Assembly (NCBI GenBank): GCA_025504975.1 | Contig: JANUWI010000005.1 | Span: 558,001-622,000, forward strand | DNA: 64,000 nt | Source of the DNA: Plenodomus lindquistii | Lineage: Eukaryota; Ascomycota; Dothideomycetes; Pleosporales; Leptosphaeriaceae | Reading direction: 5' to 3' | Part shown: piece by piece, positions 22,168-34,329 of the stretch | Numbering within the stretch: position 1 is the stretch's first letter | How the letters are laid out: each line of letters opens with the position of its first letter | Made by a program: the position numbers and the translations under genes | The notes under the pieces: generated by a model | What the model was told of the DNA's origin: nothing | Databases searched by the model: none | What the model saw: only the letters and a program-made list of their open reading frames with translations

Positions 22168-23015
22168 ATGCCTCCCAAACCCACGGTCCTAATCCTCGGC
22201 TCCGGCCCCAGAATAGGCTCCTCCATCGCCCAACACTTCCTCACCCTCTCCTACAACGTCGCCGTCGCCTCACGCACCGGCACCACACCATCCCCCTCCA
22301 TCCTCGGACTCACCGCCGACTTCACCAACCCCTCCTCCATCCCTCCCCTCTTCGCCGCCGTGAAGCAGAAATTCGGCACCCCGCCCAACATCGTCGTGTA
22401 CAACGCTGCAGCATTAACCGCACCGCCGAACCCCGAGTCTGCACTGAGTATCCCCGTGGAAAGCGTGCAGAGCGATTTGAGCGTCAATGTCGTGAGTCCG
22501 TATGTCGCGGCGCAGGAGGCTGTTAAAGGGTGGGGGGAGGCGGAGACTGCTGGTGCGAGTGCGGAACAGGGGGTGACGAAGAAGAAGGCGTTCATTTATA
22601 CGGGAAATGCGCTGAATACCATGATTTTGCCGGTGCCGATGTTTTTGAATTTGGGTGTGGGGAAGGCGGGGAGTGCGTATTGGATTGGGGCGGCGGATGA
22701 GTTGTATAAGGGGAAGGGGTATCGGTGAGTTCTTCTTCTTCTTCTTCTTCTTCTTCTTCTTCTTCTTCTTCTTCTTCTTCTTCTTCTTCACTACTCTTTG
22801 GCTGGTATGTCTTGTTAATTGGTGGGTGGGTGACTGACAATCGATGGTGTAGATTCTTCTTTGCGGACGAGAGATATGCGCATGGAGAGCCGAAGAACAC
22901 TGAGATTGATGGACCGGCGCACGCGGAATTTTATGAGGAATTGGCGAATGGAGGAGAGGGTGTGCCGTGGCATGCTACGTTTGTGAAGGGCAAGGGGTAT
23001 GTGGCGTTCAAATGA
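22168..23015 (+). CDS. Short-chain dehydrogenase/reductase-like protein lacking catalytic Tyr
   Basis: 239 residues from two exons, 22168-22724 and 22853-23015. The Rossmann start is clear: VLILGSGPRIGSSIAQHF (glycine motif with NADP(H)-type spacing), and VVYNAAAL matches the NAG motif. After strand five (AFIYTGNALN) the family's Ser is replaced, and the YxxxK motif reads LGVGKAG: the Lys is kept but the Tyr position is Leu. The protein may bind a nucleotide without normal SDR catalysis, or use another residue. The single intron (128 nt) contains a (TTC)20 tract. Codon use shifts from C-rich to G-rich third positions within the exon, seen also in other genes here. Confidence 0.85.
22730..22789 (+). 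repeat. (TTC)20 microsatellite inside intron
   Basis: Sixty bases of uninterrupted TTC starting five bases after the donor of the SDR-like gene intron. It generates spurious poly-Ser, poly-Phe and poly-Lys frames that are not genes. Confidence 0.95.
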
Positions 23016-23591
23016 GGAAGTATGTAGTGAGGATGCGGGGGCAGTGTCTTAGAGGTAGATGGTGGCTATCTCACAGTCTTGCAAACCGTAGCAGTCAATC
23101 TTTCAAGTTGCCGATGTGGAGATACGAATGAGCTTGTTTCCACCAACATCCATTCGTCGGTCAACGTCAACGCATCTACGACGCATCAATACCTTCTTTT
23201 TTTGCGGAAGTAGCGTTATCCCCTTGACTTGCAACCTCTCAGATTCGATTGGTTCGTCACTATCACCATCCTCTACTACATCGAAAGCACAAGACCCTCA
23301 ATCCCATTACAAGTACACAACCGTCAACTTCGAGAAGACCTCACGCAATGAATGTAGTTCAACAAGTTTTTTGAACAAACCGGAAATTGCTTTCATGATT
23401 GGGCTACATACAGGTCATGGGCTCATGTTCATCAACCCCCCTACTTTCTAGACGTTATGGTGAGAAAAAAAAAGGAGTCACAAACTCCCATCCATGCCAT
23501 GCTGCCAAATCTTCCACTCTAGTCGTACGTACGTACAACTACCTCGTTGTCATCAACTGGAAAAAAACCTTGAGTGAAAACCTCCAATTTT
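23016..23591. other. Convergent 3' region, SDR / eIF3a
   Basis: Between two stops. It should contain both 3' untranslated regions. Short frames only. Confidence 0.5.
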
Positions 23592-26500
23592 CTACTCGCC
23601 ACGACGGAAGCGAGGCACATACTTGCCGGGAGCAGGTGCCTGTGTAGAGGGCCTTGACTCACGCTCGCCATCAGCCTCACGAGCTGGAGGAGCATCGCCA
23701 CGGCGGGCCGGAGGAGCATAGCTGCCAGCATTGGCAGGAGACTCTTTCCTCTCGCTGTCTCCCCATCGGCCACTGCCACCGGCGCGAGCCTCATAGCGAC
23801 CGCTACCGCCAGTAGCTGGAGAGTCGGTACGCTCAGGGCGCTCGGCACGTGCAGGTGGGGCACGACCGCTGCCGCTGGCCTCACGTTCACGCCATCCTCC
23901 TCCAGGAGCGGCACCACCAGCTGCACGAAGAGCTGGTGGAACGTACCCACTTCGCTTGGGTGCTTCGGCCTCAGATGCAGCGGGAGCAGCAGCTGGGGCA
24001 GCAGCGGGAGTAGGAGCAGGAGATGTGCTCTCAGCGGGGATGGTCTGGCCAGCAGCCTTCATAGCCTCGCGTTCACGCCATGTTGGCTTGCTACCAGCAA
24101 GAGCAAGACGTGGTGGGCCTGCAGCAGGCTCCCTGGCAGGCTCACGTGCGATAGTACGGTCTGGAACACCACGGCTGCCACCAAGGCCAGCCCTCTGTGC
24201 GGCAATCTTGGCATCGGCGGCCTCTTCCTTTTCACGCTGAATACGAGCTTTCTCGTCGAGGGCCCTGTTCCATGTTAGCTTATGAAAATGACAATCGAGT
24301 GGGTTTACTGACTTGCGCTCTTCGTCCCTCTTTGCCTTCTCTTCGAGCAACTTCGCGCGCCTCTCTTCATCAGCCTTGGCCTTGGCCTCTGCTTCTGCTC
24401 TCTCGCGCTCCTCCTCTTCACGCTCACGGCGCTCAGCCTCTTCGCGTTCACGCTTCTCACGAAGGACACGTTCCTTGACCTCCTTCACGCGAGCAGCCTT
24501 CTTGTTCTCAAGCTCCTTCTGTGCAATCTTCTGGCGCTTCTCGAATTCAGCCTTGCGCTGCTGCTTGACGGTGGTGACGAATTGCTGGTAAGGTGACACC
24601 AGTCTTGATAGACGGTGCTTGAGCGCAACATCCTCCTTGTGCTTCTCTTCGGCTTCCTTGAGTTCCTCCGCCTTGGCCTTCTCGTACGCAGCCTTGTCGG
24701 CCTCCATTTGCTTTTCGTAATCCTCCTTGAGGTGCTTAACCTCTTCCTTGCGGTAAGCTCGCTCCAAATGGTCAATCCTCTTACCAGCAATACGGAGCTG
24801 TTCGCCGAGCTGGCTCTTCTCCTTCTCAAGAGCCTGGAGCTTGAGGATGCGAATTCTCTGAGAGTCCAAGTCGGTAAGGTCGTCTGGGATCTCGATATCA
24901 ACCTTGGTAGTAGCCTTAAGCTCCTTGATCTGCTTCTCGATCTCCTCGCGCTGGATGCGCTGTTGTTCGGCCTTGATGCGCTGCTCAGCGCGGTTCTTCT
25001 GTTCTTCGGCAAGACGGCGAGATTCCTCTTCCTTGATCTGCTGTTGGCGGATCATCCTCTTGGTCTGCTCTTCGTTTTCCTTGGCCTGCTGGGCCTTCAG
25101 AGCAGCCTCCTTCTTCTGAGAGATAATGTCGCGACGGCTGAGGATCTCCTTGTGCTCTTGCTCAAAGCCTTCCTTGGCCCTAGCTTGTGCCGCCTCCTTC
25201 GCGCGAATGCGCTCAGAGTTGAATGACGGGTCGACATATTGGCACGTGACAAACAGTGACTTGGCCAGGCGAGTGAGTTGAGATCGAACAATCTCAGCGG
25301 GTGTGCTCTGCAGACGCTGTACGGAGCGGGACTCGGTCTCTGCTGATCCAGCGCCAGAGCCGGGATGCATGGCCTTGGCGGATGAGAAGACATCAGAATC
25401 GAAAGTGAGAACGCCAGTGGCGTGATCAGTCCGGATAGCAAGATCGCCCTTCTTGCAACCATTCATGATGAACTTCTCAATGGTGCCAGCACTGACGTGG
25501 AATGGCTCGGGGAACTGGGCAAGACCAAGCACGAACTTGATCTCAACAGAATCGTATACCTGAGACAACTGCTGGAACAGACGGGTGAGGATGACCTGTT
25601 GGAGGGGTCCAACATACTTCTCCATACCCTCATCGGCGCCAATCTGAGCAAGAATGGGGGATATCTTCTTGCAAATGGAAAGAGGGTGGAAGTCGACCTC
25701 GAGGATGTTGTAGAGGTCGCGGATCTCAGGACGCACGCGCTTGAGCAGACCCTTGCTGAGGGCATCTTTGAAGAGGATAGCTCGGGTAGGAGCTTGGGAC
25801 ATGCCGAGCAAGTTGGTCAGACGGGAGTTCTTGTTGTTCCTGGCCTGGTCGACATCGACGAGAGCGCCCCGTGAGCGAGATGTGCTAATGACGGGGATGG
25901 CGAGGGCTGATAGGACAACGAAAGAAGCAGCCTTTGTCATGTCGGCCTCGGTGACAGCGGGATTGTCCTTCTTGGGGCTCTGGCCAGATGCAACTGCGGC
26001 CGCAGACTGGCGGAGAAGGTTGTAGTATCGCGACCAGGCTGCGGCGTGGAACAGGTAGTTTTCGCTGACCAAGAAGATACGGGTGAGCTTCTCGAAGTAG
26101 TTGGCCATCATGACGTTCTTTGCGGGACGCTTGCTCAAGCTGAGGAGTGTGTGGATGTCCTCGACGCTACGGAAAGCCTCCTGCCAGAGCTCGAGCTCCA
26201 CAGCAACGTTGAGCTGCTGGAAACGCGTGTCGAGGTGGCGTTGTAGGGTGTCGGGGTCAGACAGGTTGATGGCGTGCATCTGGGAGGAGAACTTGGCAGC
26301 GTTTTGCAAGTGGTTGCGGAGCAGCTCGCAGAGACGGCGGAACTCGGTCTTGCGGGCGTACTTGGAGCAGAACTGGAAGGCCTGGTGGGCAGTCGACTGG
26401 TACATGAGCTCGAGGCGAGCATTGTTCTTGAAGATGTCCAAGACTGTGCGGTAGGTCTCCCACAGGAACTTGAGCCATGGGGTGACGATGGCGCGGTCTG

Positions 26501-27074
26501 TGCGGTCGCGGGACTGCTCTCCAGAGACGGTGGAGAGGAGGATGGACTCGGGCGTCTCGGAGGCCTCGAGATCGTCGACATTCTGGGACGAGGTGCCCTC
26601 GAGGGAGGACTGGACCTCGTCGGCCTTGGCCTGGGCCTCTGTGACCTTTTGCTCGGCGAGTTCGATGAAGCGCTTGAAGACGAGCTGGGCGGTGTTAGTG
26701 CTGCTCCCCCCGGGTCTGCCAATGTGCTGATGCCATGTCGTACCTCGATGGTGCCCACGTTGGTGTTCTGGGCCGTGTTCTTGTACTGGTACAGGCCGTC
26801 CTTTGCGAGCTTGCCCTTGCGCAGGTCGACACACAGTTCGACGAACAGGATCATGACGGGCTCGAGCGAGGCAATGGGGCTGTTGCGAGTGCGCTTCGAG
26901 GTGACATGTTCGTGGAGCAGTTGGAGGGCAGCCTGCTGCTGGTCGACTCCAATGAGCTCTTGGGCCCGCTTGCTGTGGCGGCTGTCAGTACATGTGCGAG
27001 AGTTGGTGGGTGCAGCAGGCGAGAGGAGGGGCGCACAGAGTGTTCTCGGGCTTGCTGTGCGGCGGCGGCGCCAT
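23592..27074 (-). CDS. TIF32: Translation initiation factor eIF3 subunit a (Tif32/Rpg1)
   Basis: 1103 residues from four exons: 27037-27074, 26744-26972, 24313-26684, 23592-24264. Exon 1 encodes MAPPPHSKPENTL and joins to KRAQELIGVDQQQAAL, the conserved eIF3a start; its donor is weak (GTGCGC). The helical PCI region spans about residues 300-500. A long charged coiled coil follows (about 560-900, with repeated KEREEAERREREEEERERAE-type heptads), then an RGG/Pro/Ala-rich tail ending KYVPRFRRGE. eIF3a is the scaffold of the eIF3 complex on the 40S ribosome. The last intron is 48 nt and in frame (24265-24312); removal gives ERKALDEKARIQREKEEA. It shares a divergent promoter with the G-gamma gene. 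Confidence 0.96.
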
Positions 27075-27985
27075 GCTGGGCAGATGGAGGGGGCGGTCGT
27101 TCCAACTGCGGGAGTCGCGGGGGCTTCAGAGCAGGCGGGGGGCGACGCAGCGGGCTGAGGGGTGGTGTGCAGTGCGGTGGCAGAAAGTCTCACGGCCCGG
27201 TCGACATGAGGTAACGGACGCTGCAAAAAGGACTGTGGTAGCGTTAGGTAAGCGACACACTGGCGACTGGCGACTGGCGACTGGCGACTGGCGACTGGGC
27301 TGGGCTGGTGGGCCCCCCGCAACAGGGCAGCAACGCGCGCGCAGATCGGCCTGCCTGCAACAAAGGCCGGACGGGAGCAGCCAGGCCAGGCCAGCCAGCC
27401 AGTGAAACCCGCCCCTACTCGCGCATGCCGCGCCCGCAGGCCCAATTGCGCTTAACGGGCGCGCATTGTGCCCAAGCTACCAGTGCAGCGCTGCATGGCC
27501 CTTTGGGCAAGGTCGCCGTCTCAGTCGGTGAGGCAGGCGACACAAGCGACTAGGCCGCATTGGCGGGCATATTGGCTGCTCACAGACCAAGGGGAGCAAA
27601 CCATCTCCTGCCAACCTCTCCTGGCCCTCCGACTCCCGACCTGCTTCTCTGTCGTCGCCCTCTCGCCTGCCCGCCTGCCCGCCTGCCCAGCACTGCACCC
27701 CCCCATCGCCAACGCCCTCGGTCGCAGCAGCAGCCCCTCCAGCGCGCCCCTCCCGGCACCACCAGCAACCTCCCCCAAACTCGGCTGGCCGTTGACGCTC
27801 CTTTGACCCACCACCCTGCCAACGACAACGTCGACGCCGCACCGCCGCGCACGTCGCACCATCGCGTAACCACCGCTCAACCACCGCTCCATCGCACGTT
27901 GCACGCCTGCACCACCCGGCGGCCACGTTCACTCTTTTACGACTCCCCTTCCGCGCCATCCCCGCTCCCCGTTACTTAATTCACC
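27075..27985. promoter_or_regulatory. Divergent promoter, eIF3a / G-gamma
   Basis: A 0.9-kb GC-rich region between two start codons. It contains five tandem TGGCGAC heptamers (27261-27295) and a run of CCCGCCTG octamers near 27660-27690. The rightward half is C-rich, typical of a pyrimidine-rich fungal 5' leader. Open frames here are composition artefacts. Confidence 0.6.
27261..27295 (+). repeat. Five tandem TGGCGAC heptamers
   Basis: Perfect head-to-tail copies about 190 bases upstream of the eIF3a start. Could be a minisatellite or clustered factor sites. Confidence 0.9.
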
Positions 27986-28412
27986 ATGCCCGCCGTCATG
28001 GCTGCCGCGCCCTACGAGATACGGACGGGCGGCGACGGCAAGAGCAAGAAGCAGAGCATGGCCGAGCTCAAGCTGCGGCGCCTCACCGAGCTCAACCAGC
28101 GCCTGCGCGAGGACCTGGAGCGCCGCAGGATACCAGTCTCAGAGGCCGCATTAGAGTAGGGCTTCATTTTCATGTTGCCGCGTCAGGCAGCACACTCGCA
28201 ACAAGGTTTCGCTAACGACGCGCGTACAGTCTCATTGCCTTCACCGACAAAGAACCCAAGGACTGGATGGTACCATCACGATGGGGCACTGTACGATATC
28301 TCGCCGTCATGCACTCTGCCACCTGCGCCACTGCTGACCAAGCACACAGATTGACAAGCGCGACGACCCCTACGCGCCACAACAGAGTAGCGGCTGCTGC
28401 ATCGTAATGTAA
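27986..28412 (+). CDS. GPG1: Heterotrimeric G-protein gamma subunit
   Basis: 97 residues from three exons: 27986-28155, 28230-28290, 28350-28412. KKQSMAELKLRRLTELNQRL is the coiled coil that pairs with G-beta, DWMVPSRWGT and KRDDPYAPQ are conserved in fungal gamma subunits, and the C-terminus CCIVM carries the palmitoylated Cys and a CAAX box (CIVM) for farnesylation. The subunit anchors G-beta-gamma at the plasma membrane in nutrient, mating and growth signalling. The first intron has donor GTAGGG and its codon junction gives Asp. ATG at 27986 is used; a second in-frame ATG lies 12 bases on. Confidence 0.93.
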
Positions 28413-28650
28413 CAACGAGTAAAGAAAGATGCTGGAGGCCATGTTCTATCCGAGTAACGGCGTTCTGCGGGGGCCCTTTACGGCCGAGTCTTACTATTCC
28501 ATTTACCGTTTTTGGAGGAGGTTGATAATACCCTTGGTGTGCCGGCAGTCCTGGCAGCAAATCCATCGGCCAGGTCCATGTACTTTTTCAGCAATGTGTA
28601 AATTAGGGAAACACGGATGCCAGCTGCTTCTATGGGTTTGGCAGTGAGGC

Positions 28651-28664
28651 GGGGGGGGGGGGGG
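28651..28664 (+). repeat. G14 homopolymer
   Basis: Fourteen consecutive G downstream of the G-gamma gene. Confidence 0.9.
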
Positions 28665-29645
28665 TTTCCAGGATGTTTTTTTCCAGTCTCAGTCGGCCAT
28701 GTTGCCTTGCTATGTATCCAATCACGAGATAAAAGCCGTCTCATTCGTGTATTGATCGTCTACTGATCGTCTATCAAATCATTGTCAAATGCGTCATCGA
28801 CTATTTTCCTTTGACATTGACTCTACCTTAGCAACGGCTTCAGTTGCTAAAGACACGACACGTCCATGATTCCCCAGTGCGACAACAGCATTCTCGCGAT
28901 GCGACATGTAAACAACCCTAGTCGAGGCTTGCTGCAAATGGCAGGTCGTTTCCGAGCCAAACGAGATTAACAGGGCGCGACAGACCACTGGCAATATTGG
29001 ACCTCCACAAATTGCAAACCGTGGCTCTGCACCGTCTGCAGCTGCATGAGAAGGGCCTGCAGACGCAGACGCAGACGCAGACGCAGCCAGGTAACAATCA
29101 CCTTGTTCGTCTTTCGCACGTGAGACACAATGGTCGCTCTGATCCAGGCCGCCGGAAAGGGCCATCCTGGAGAGGTGTGTGGCCCTGGGTGGGCACGGGC
29201 AAAGGAAGCCGACGCACTGAGGCTAGGTTGTACAAGGACTTGGGCCCGTCCACTCAGGCTGTGCAGGCCGTCGGCGGTCGCTCGGTGCGTTCTGCACTCC
29301 TGGCCTTTTGCGATTGCGACAGCCGACAGGGAAGAAAAGCTCGGCCAGACTATTGGCTCCCTAGAGTGATGTTTACACCAAGCATGGAAATCTTTGCCTC
29401 AAGCACAGTTGGATCATCACGAGCGTTTTAGGACACCCTGGAGATGAAGGTACTAATACTGTAGGTGTGATGATGAGTTGCCATCATGCTGGCACTGCAC
29501 ATGATGGTCCCACGTCCGCAGTTGAAGTTCTTCTGTCTCGCCCAGCGTCATCGACACGGGTTACATGACAGTACATGTTCGCAGCTTGCAAGCCACAATT
29601 GGATGCCAGGGCAAGCGAATGCCCCCCATCTTAGCAAATCGCCGT

Positions 29646-29659
29646 GGGGGGGGGGGGGG
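29646..29659 (+). repeat. G14 homopolymer
   Basis: Fourteen consecutive G about 270 bases upstream of the bHLH gene start. Confidence 0.9.
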
Positions 29660-29925
29660 TGCACCGCGCCTCTCAACGTCGACGACAACTTGACCAGCCT
29701 CGACTCTCTGTCCACTCCCCACACATACGGTGTTGCGACCCTGTTTGGGCCATGTCCACGCAGCCGACGACTTGTACCCGATGCTCAGCGACTACTTCCC
29801 GCAGTTGTACCTAGCGCTGTAGGTGGTTCGCGGCTGCCCCACCGCAGAAAACTGCCCGTCGCAGCGTTGCACCAAAGGTCAACCTCTTGCAACCCTCCTC
29901 CCACCCTGCGCAGGGCCCACACGCC

Positions 29926-31980
29926 ATGGACAGCACGTCGCAGACTTGGGCGGGCGGCGCTGAGCACTTTGCCATGGACGCGCCCAACGACGACTTTGGC
30001 AGCTTGATCGACTTCGACCTGGACAACCTCGGCGACTTTGGCTACACCCATGGCGATTACAGCCAAGGCGGGCCCGCTGCCCTCCCCGGCCTGCCCGACT
30101 CGTCCATCGACCTCAACCTCCACCCCCAGTTTCCCCACGACCATGCCAACGGCCTCGCCCAGTCCAACACGGGCTTCTTCGACTATGGCATGGCCCAGTA
30201 CACCCAGGCGGGCACCTCGTCGTTGCACCAGCCGCAGGCGCAGGAGCAGCACATGTACCCCCAGCACCACGGCGTCCCGCCCACGCCCAACAGCGTCGAG
30301 ATGCACGGCGACCCGCGCCGCTACATGCAGCAGATGGACTCGCAGCAGGCCCTGTTCGACCAGCGCTATCACATGAGGAAAGACGATGCAGTACGTTGCG
30401 ACACGGCCGCAGTTCAGACGCATTCAAACTGACCAGCCCAGTCTTTTACCCCGCTTGTCTCGCCAGCAGTCACACCGCACGATGCGCGCTTCCAGATACC
30501 AGACTTCACCATGTCTGGGGCCTACTTCAGCCCCCTGACGTCGCCAGCACTGTTAGCGCAGCCCAGCCAGCACGCACGCCAGCAGCAGCAGCCTTCTGGT
30601 AGCTCGACAGGCCATTCGCCTAGCGACCTCGACATCGACATGTTGGGTGAGCCTGCTATGGTCCCACAGGAGCCGGCAAGGAAGTTGAGGAGCACCAACA
30701 AACGAGCCGCACCACGAAACACCAACGCCAACAGCCGTGTACGACAGTCACCGATTGTAAAACCAAACAGACGGAAAGCAACAGTTTCTTCACTGATTCC
30801 ACCCAAGGAAGTCACGGAGCTTATGCAAGAGGCACGATCAATCCGTCCGCCCACTGGGAGGAGCCTGGAAAACTCCGAGACCGACTCCATTTCTCCTGAG
30901 CCGATGCTTTCGGACATGCGGCCACCACCCAAACCCAGCTCTTTGACAGCTTCTCCAGCGATGATCGCTATGCAGAATGATCAGGGTACTGCTCCCGCAA
31001 CGCCAGCCTCCTTGATGCGCATACACCCCTCACCCAATTTCAGCGACTCTATGGAGGCGCCTCCTCCACTTGAGGATTTGGAGCTTCCAGAGCCGTCTAT
31101 GGATCGTCCGGGACTTTCGAGGTTAGACACGGCAATTCGAAATCTGGACGCAGATACACCCCGCATGTCCGCACGAAAAACACCTAAGGTGAATCCCCTG
31201 AGCACTCCTGGAGGAGCGCCTGCATCAGGTAGACCGAGTCCCATGCTCGATGCCATGTCGACACCCACAAGCCCAGCATTCTCTATGACGAACGGCAAGA
31301 AAGACTCAAAGGCTGCTCGTAACCCAAAGAAGAGAAACAGCGTCAGCACCAGTCTTGTCAGCCCTGCCCTCCGGCCTAAGATCTCGCCAAGTATCAAGCC
31401 TCTGCTTCCCGAGGGAGCGAACGGCAGTATGTGTATTTCGCTACTCATTCTCGGGACATGTGCTAACAACACAATAGGCATCACTGACAACACCCATGCC
31501 TTGTTACTAGCCTCGAAATCGAACTACCAGAACATTCTAGACGGTACCACTGTACCAGGCGTTGTCTACCCGACGTCACTCTCCACCAATCTTACATCAA
31601 AACGGACATCCCACAAGATTGCCGAACAGGGACGTCGCAACCGCATCAACATGGCACTGCAGGAGATGCAAGCACTGCTTCCCTCCCCACTTCTCGCGCC
31701 CACTCCAGACGCCAAAAGCCCGGAATCAGCTGCGCAGCAATCTAGCAATTCAAAAGCCGCCAAAGTGGAGAGTGCAATTGATTACATCAAGCAGCTCAAG
31801 CAGGAGGTGTCGGAGCGAGACGAGCTGTTAAGCCGGAAGGACCAAGAGATGGACGAGCTCAGGAAGCAATTAGCTGCATTGAGGCGGAGTAGCTCTGTTA
31901 GCTCTGTACCTGAGCCTGTGGCCGAGATGAAGGCGGAATCAGGTTCGAGTACAAGTCCCAGCACAGACAACGGAACTTGA
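29926..31980 (+). CDS. nuc-1: bHLH transcription factor, NUC-1/Pho4 type
   Basis: 650 residues from three exons: 29926-30390, 30442-31426, 31478-31980. The N-terminus is acidic and then Gln/His/Pro-rich (possible activation region, e.g. DDFGSLIDFDLDNLGDFG). A long Ser/Pro-rich centre contains a basic patch (KPNRRKATVSSLIP). The DNA-binding region (about 525-610) reads SKRTSHKIAEQGRRNRINMA, with the His-Glu-Arg contacts of CACGTG-binding proteins, a loop of about 35 residues, and the second helix AKVESAIDYIKQLKQEV, extended by a coiled coil to about residue 625. In Neurospora NUC-1 turns on phosphatase and phosphate-transporter genes under phosphate starvation. The start at 29926 has a strong context (CGCCATGG). 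Confidence 0.88.
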
Positions 31981-33887
31981 CGCTCTCGGGTGGAATCGGA
32001 ACTCTTCCCACCTTACCAATGGACCTAAAATCTTCCCACGAAGACGTCTTACTGCACGTGTCCAAACGCCATACTACACTGCCACCACACCTGCGCCAGC
32101 CATGAGCAAACAGTCCGCAGGGCATAGCTAGGTCCGTTCGGGCACCGGCCGTTGTCAGATCCCCCATGTCCACAGCTCACACAGTTGCATGCTTCATTGT
32201 TTCGTAACTTTTGCAGATCATGGAAATGCTCAAGAAGCAAAACCAAAAGCTGGTTTGTTGTGGCATCCCCGCTGCCCACAGTAAGAACACTTGCTTCACC
32301 CCAAGCCACAGTTCAGCCTCCGAGAAGAGCCCAATGGCCACTCGAGCGTTGCATACATATATATACGTAATTACCAGTGCAATAAATAATACACATTTCC
32401 GAGACTGTACTTGACCTACCAATCCATCTTGTATGTGGAAAACATAAATGAGGTCACCAACGGTGAGGCAGGTGTTAATCTAGCAAGCAATATGCTCCAA
32501 CAAGAACTGCTACAGCGTTCTTTTCTGTGAATGTTTGTACTACACCTGCTAGTCAAGTCATGCTGCTACATAAGATGTACGAATCGAGCTGCGCTTTGAA
32601 ACAAACATCTATCCTTTGGCAGCAGTGGCCGCTGACACGTGTGCACATACATATATTGTTAGGTTGGGAGGAATGTAAACAACTCACAACATCCTAGATA
32701 TGGTACAAGACTACATATATACAACTTCTCGACACGATACAGTTCTTTCTTGGAATATTTTGTGCGTATCATCATGGCCGTCTGGAACTTGCTGTGTTCA
32801 TTGGGAGTGAGGGACGGACACTGGAGCCGCAAAATCGTCAGACGCCTAGCTGGCCCCTAGTAAAAGACATGGCGTCATGGGAACGGGGTGAGAACGATAA
32901 CACAAACTGCTATCCTTCACAGGAAGTAGGTCACAGGAATAGCCACCCCATATCGACAAAGGAGTCCGTCCATCGCGAGTCAAGCAGATGTTGGACAGTC
33001 ATTTTCGAGGGTATACACTCCTAAAGACGACATATCGACAGTAACAATATTCACCCTTAGCTACAAGGACAGGCGTCGTCAATTATGAGAAGGAAATCAT
33101 GGAATTCTAAAGTAGCAAAACTAAGAGCACTCGTGACCATCACACCTCACCCGACCCGTCTTGGCCTCCACGCAGAATGGTAGCAAGCTAGTTGATATCT
33201 TCTCGTCCCCAGACGTTCGCCTCCTCAAGGTAACTGACCTATCATCGTCAGGATCATACTAGCCGCCCACCATCTGCTGCCCTTCAAGGTCTACCAGCTC
33301 AGCTTTAACCACCGACTCTCCTCTCAAATACAATTTAGATGTGTTCGTCCCCAATAAGCTTTACCTCCCCACAAGCTGGCAGACATGTCCGAAGGGGGGA
33401 AACGCAAGGAAATGGTGCAGGAATCGCAAAGAAAAACGCAAAAGGGCAGGGGTGATTAATGCAAGGTAAGAACCATGGGACCAAACTAAGACCAGTCATC
33501 GTCTGAAAAAGCTGCCCAGTAAAGGTAGTTGCGCAAGATGCCCAAGGTGATTCACTGGCTTCCGACGGTAGCATGACAGTAAATCATGCTATCCGCCAAA
33601 TGAAGTTCTGTGCCAATGTGAGATGTCTCCTAGGTCGAGCTTCCAGAGATATAGGACCGTCGCCGAGAAACCGAGGCCGTAATAAATACGAGACACGAGG
33701 TGTCTCTCTAGGTCCGTACGGAGTAATCGACAGATGTATCCTTAATGAACTGATCAAGGAGGAGCGACGCCGTCCAATAACGTTGCCAGGACGGCAGTGC
33801 CGCATTTCCCGTTCGTGTTGCGGAGCCGATTCAAATAAGCGGTTCCGCATGAGAGTTGAGATGATGAATTGAAAGCCACATCGAGAA
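31981..33887. other. Convergent intergenic region, bHLH / casein kinase I
   Basis: 1.9 kb between two stop codons. AT-rich with several TATATA runs (for example near 32360 and 32720). Long for a convergent gap; long 3' untranslated regions or a non-coding RNA are possible, but no gene can be supported. Confidence 0.4.
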
Positions 33888-34293
33888 TCAGTAGCCGCCA
33901 GATGCATACTGGTCCCCGCCACGCTTGTTGGCCGAACGAAGCTGCCTGAACGACGAAGACTGGTTAGCAAACCTTATCTGATGTCTCCCGCGCTGAGCGT
34001 TATCGAACACAAAACGCATAGGAGAGGGTCCCTTACGAGGATTAGATATGTCGAACTCACATTCCGGTGCCCTCCTGGCGTGCATTGACCGGTCCACGCT
34101 TGGTACCAGCACCAGTGCCAGCAGTGGCAGCGGCTGTGGTGACATGGCGGCCGCGGCCCTTGTCATCCTCCTCGCCCTGACCCTGGTTGGCAGCCTGGGC
34201 GATGGCCTGAGCGTTCTTCTGGTACTTGTAGACGGTCCAATCGAAGACATAGTCATACTGGAAACCTTCACGGACAAAGAGATCACGGAAGAT

Positions 34294-34329
<36 letters not shown>

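Larger units (their letters stand above)
28413..29925. other. Intergenic, G-gamma to NUC-1-like gene
   Basis: 1.5 kb with two 14-base G runs (28651-28664 and 29646-29659) and a CAGACG hexamer run at 29057-29086. Contains the G-gamma 3' end and a long leader or promoter for the bHLH gene. No gene supported. Confidence 0.5.

Noticed and set aside
22414..22900. Poly-Lys, poly-Glu, poly-Phe and poly-Ser frames
   Set aside because: They are translations of the intronic (TTC)20 repeat.
26274..27158. 294-codon frame antisense to eIF3a exons
   Set aside because: Crosses eIF3a exons and introns on the opposite strand and reflects Leu/Glu antisense composition.
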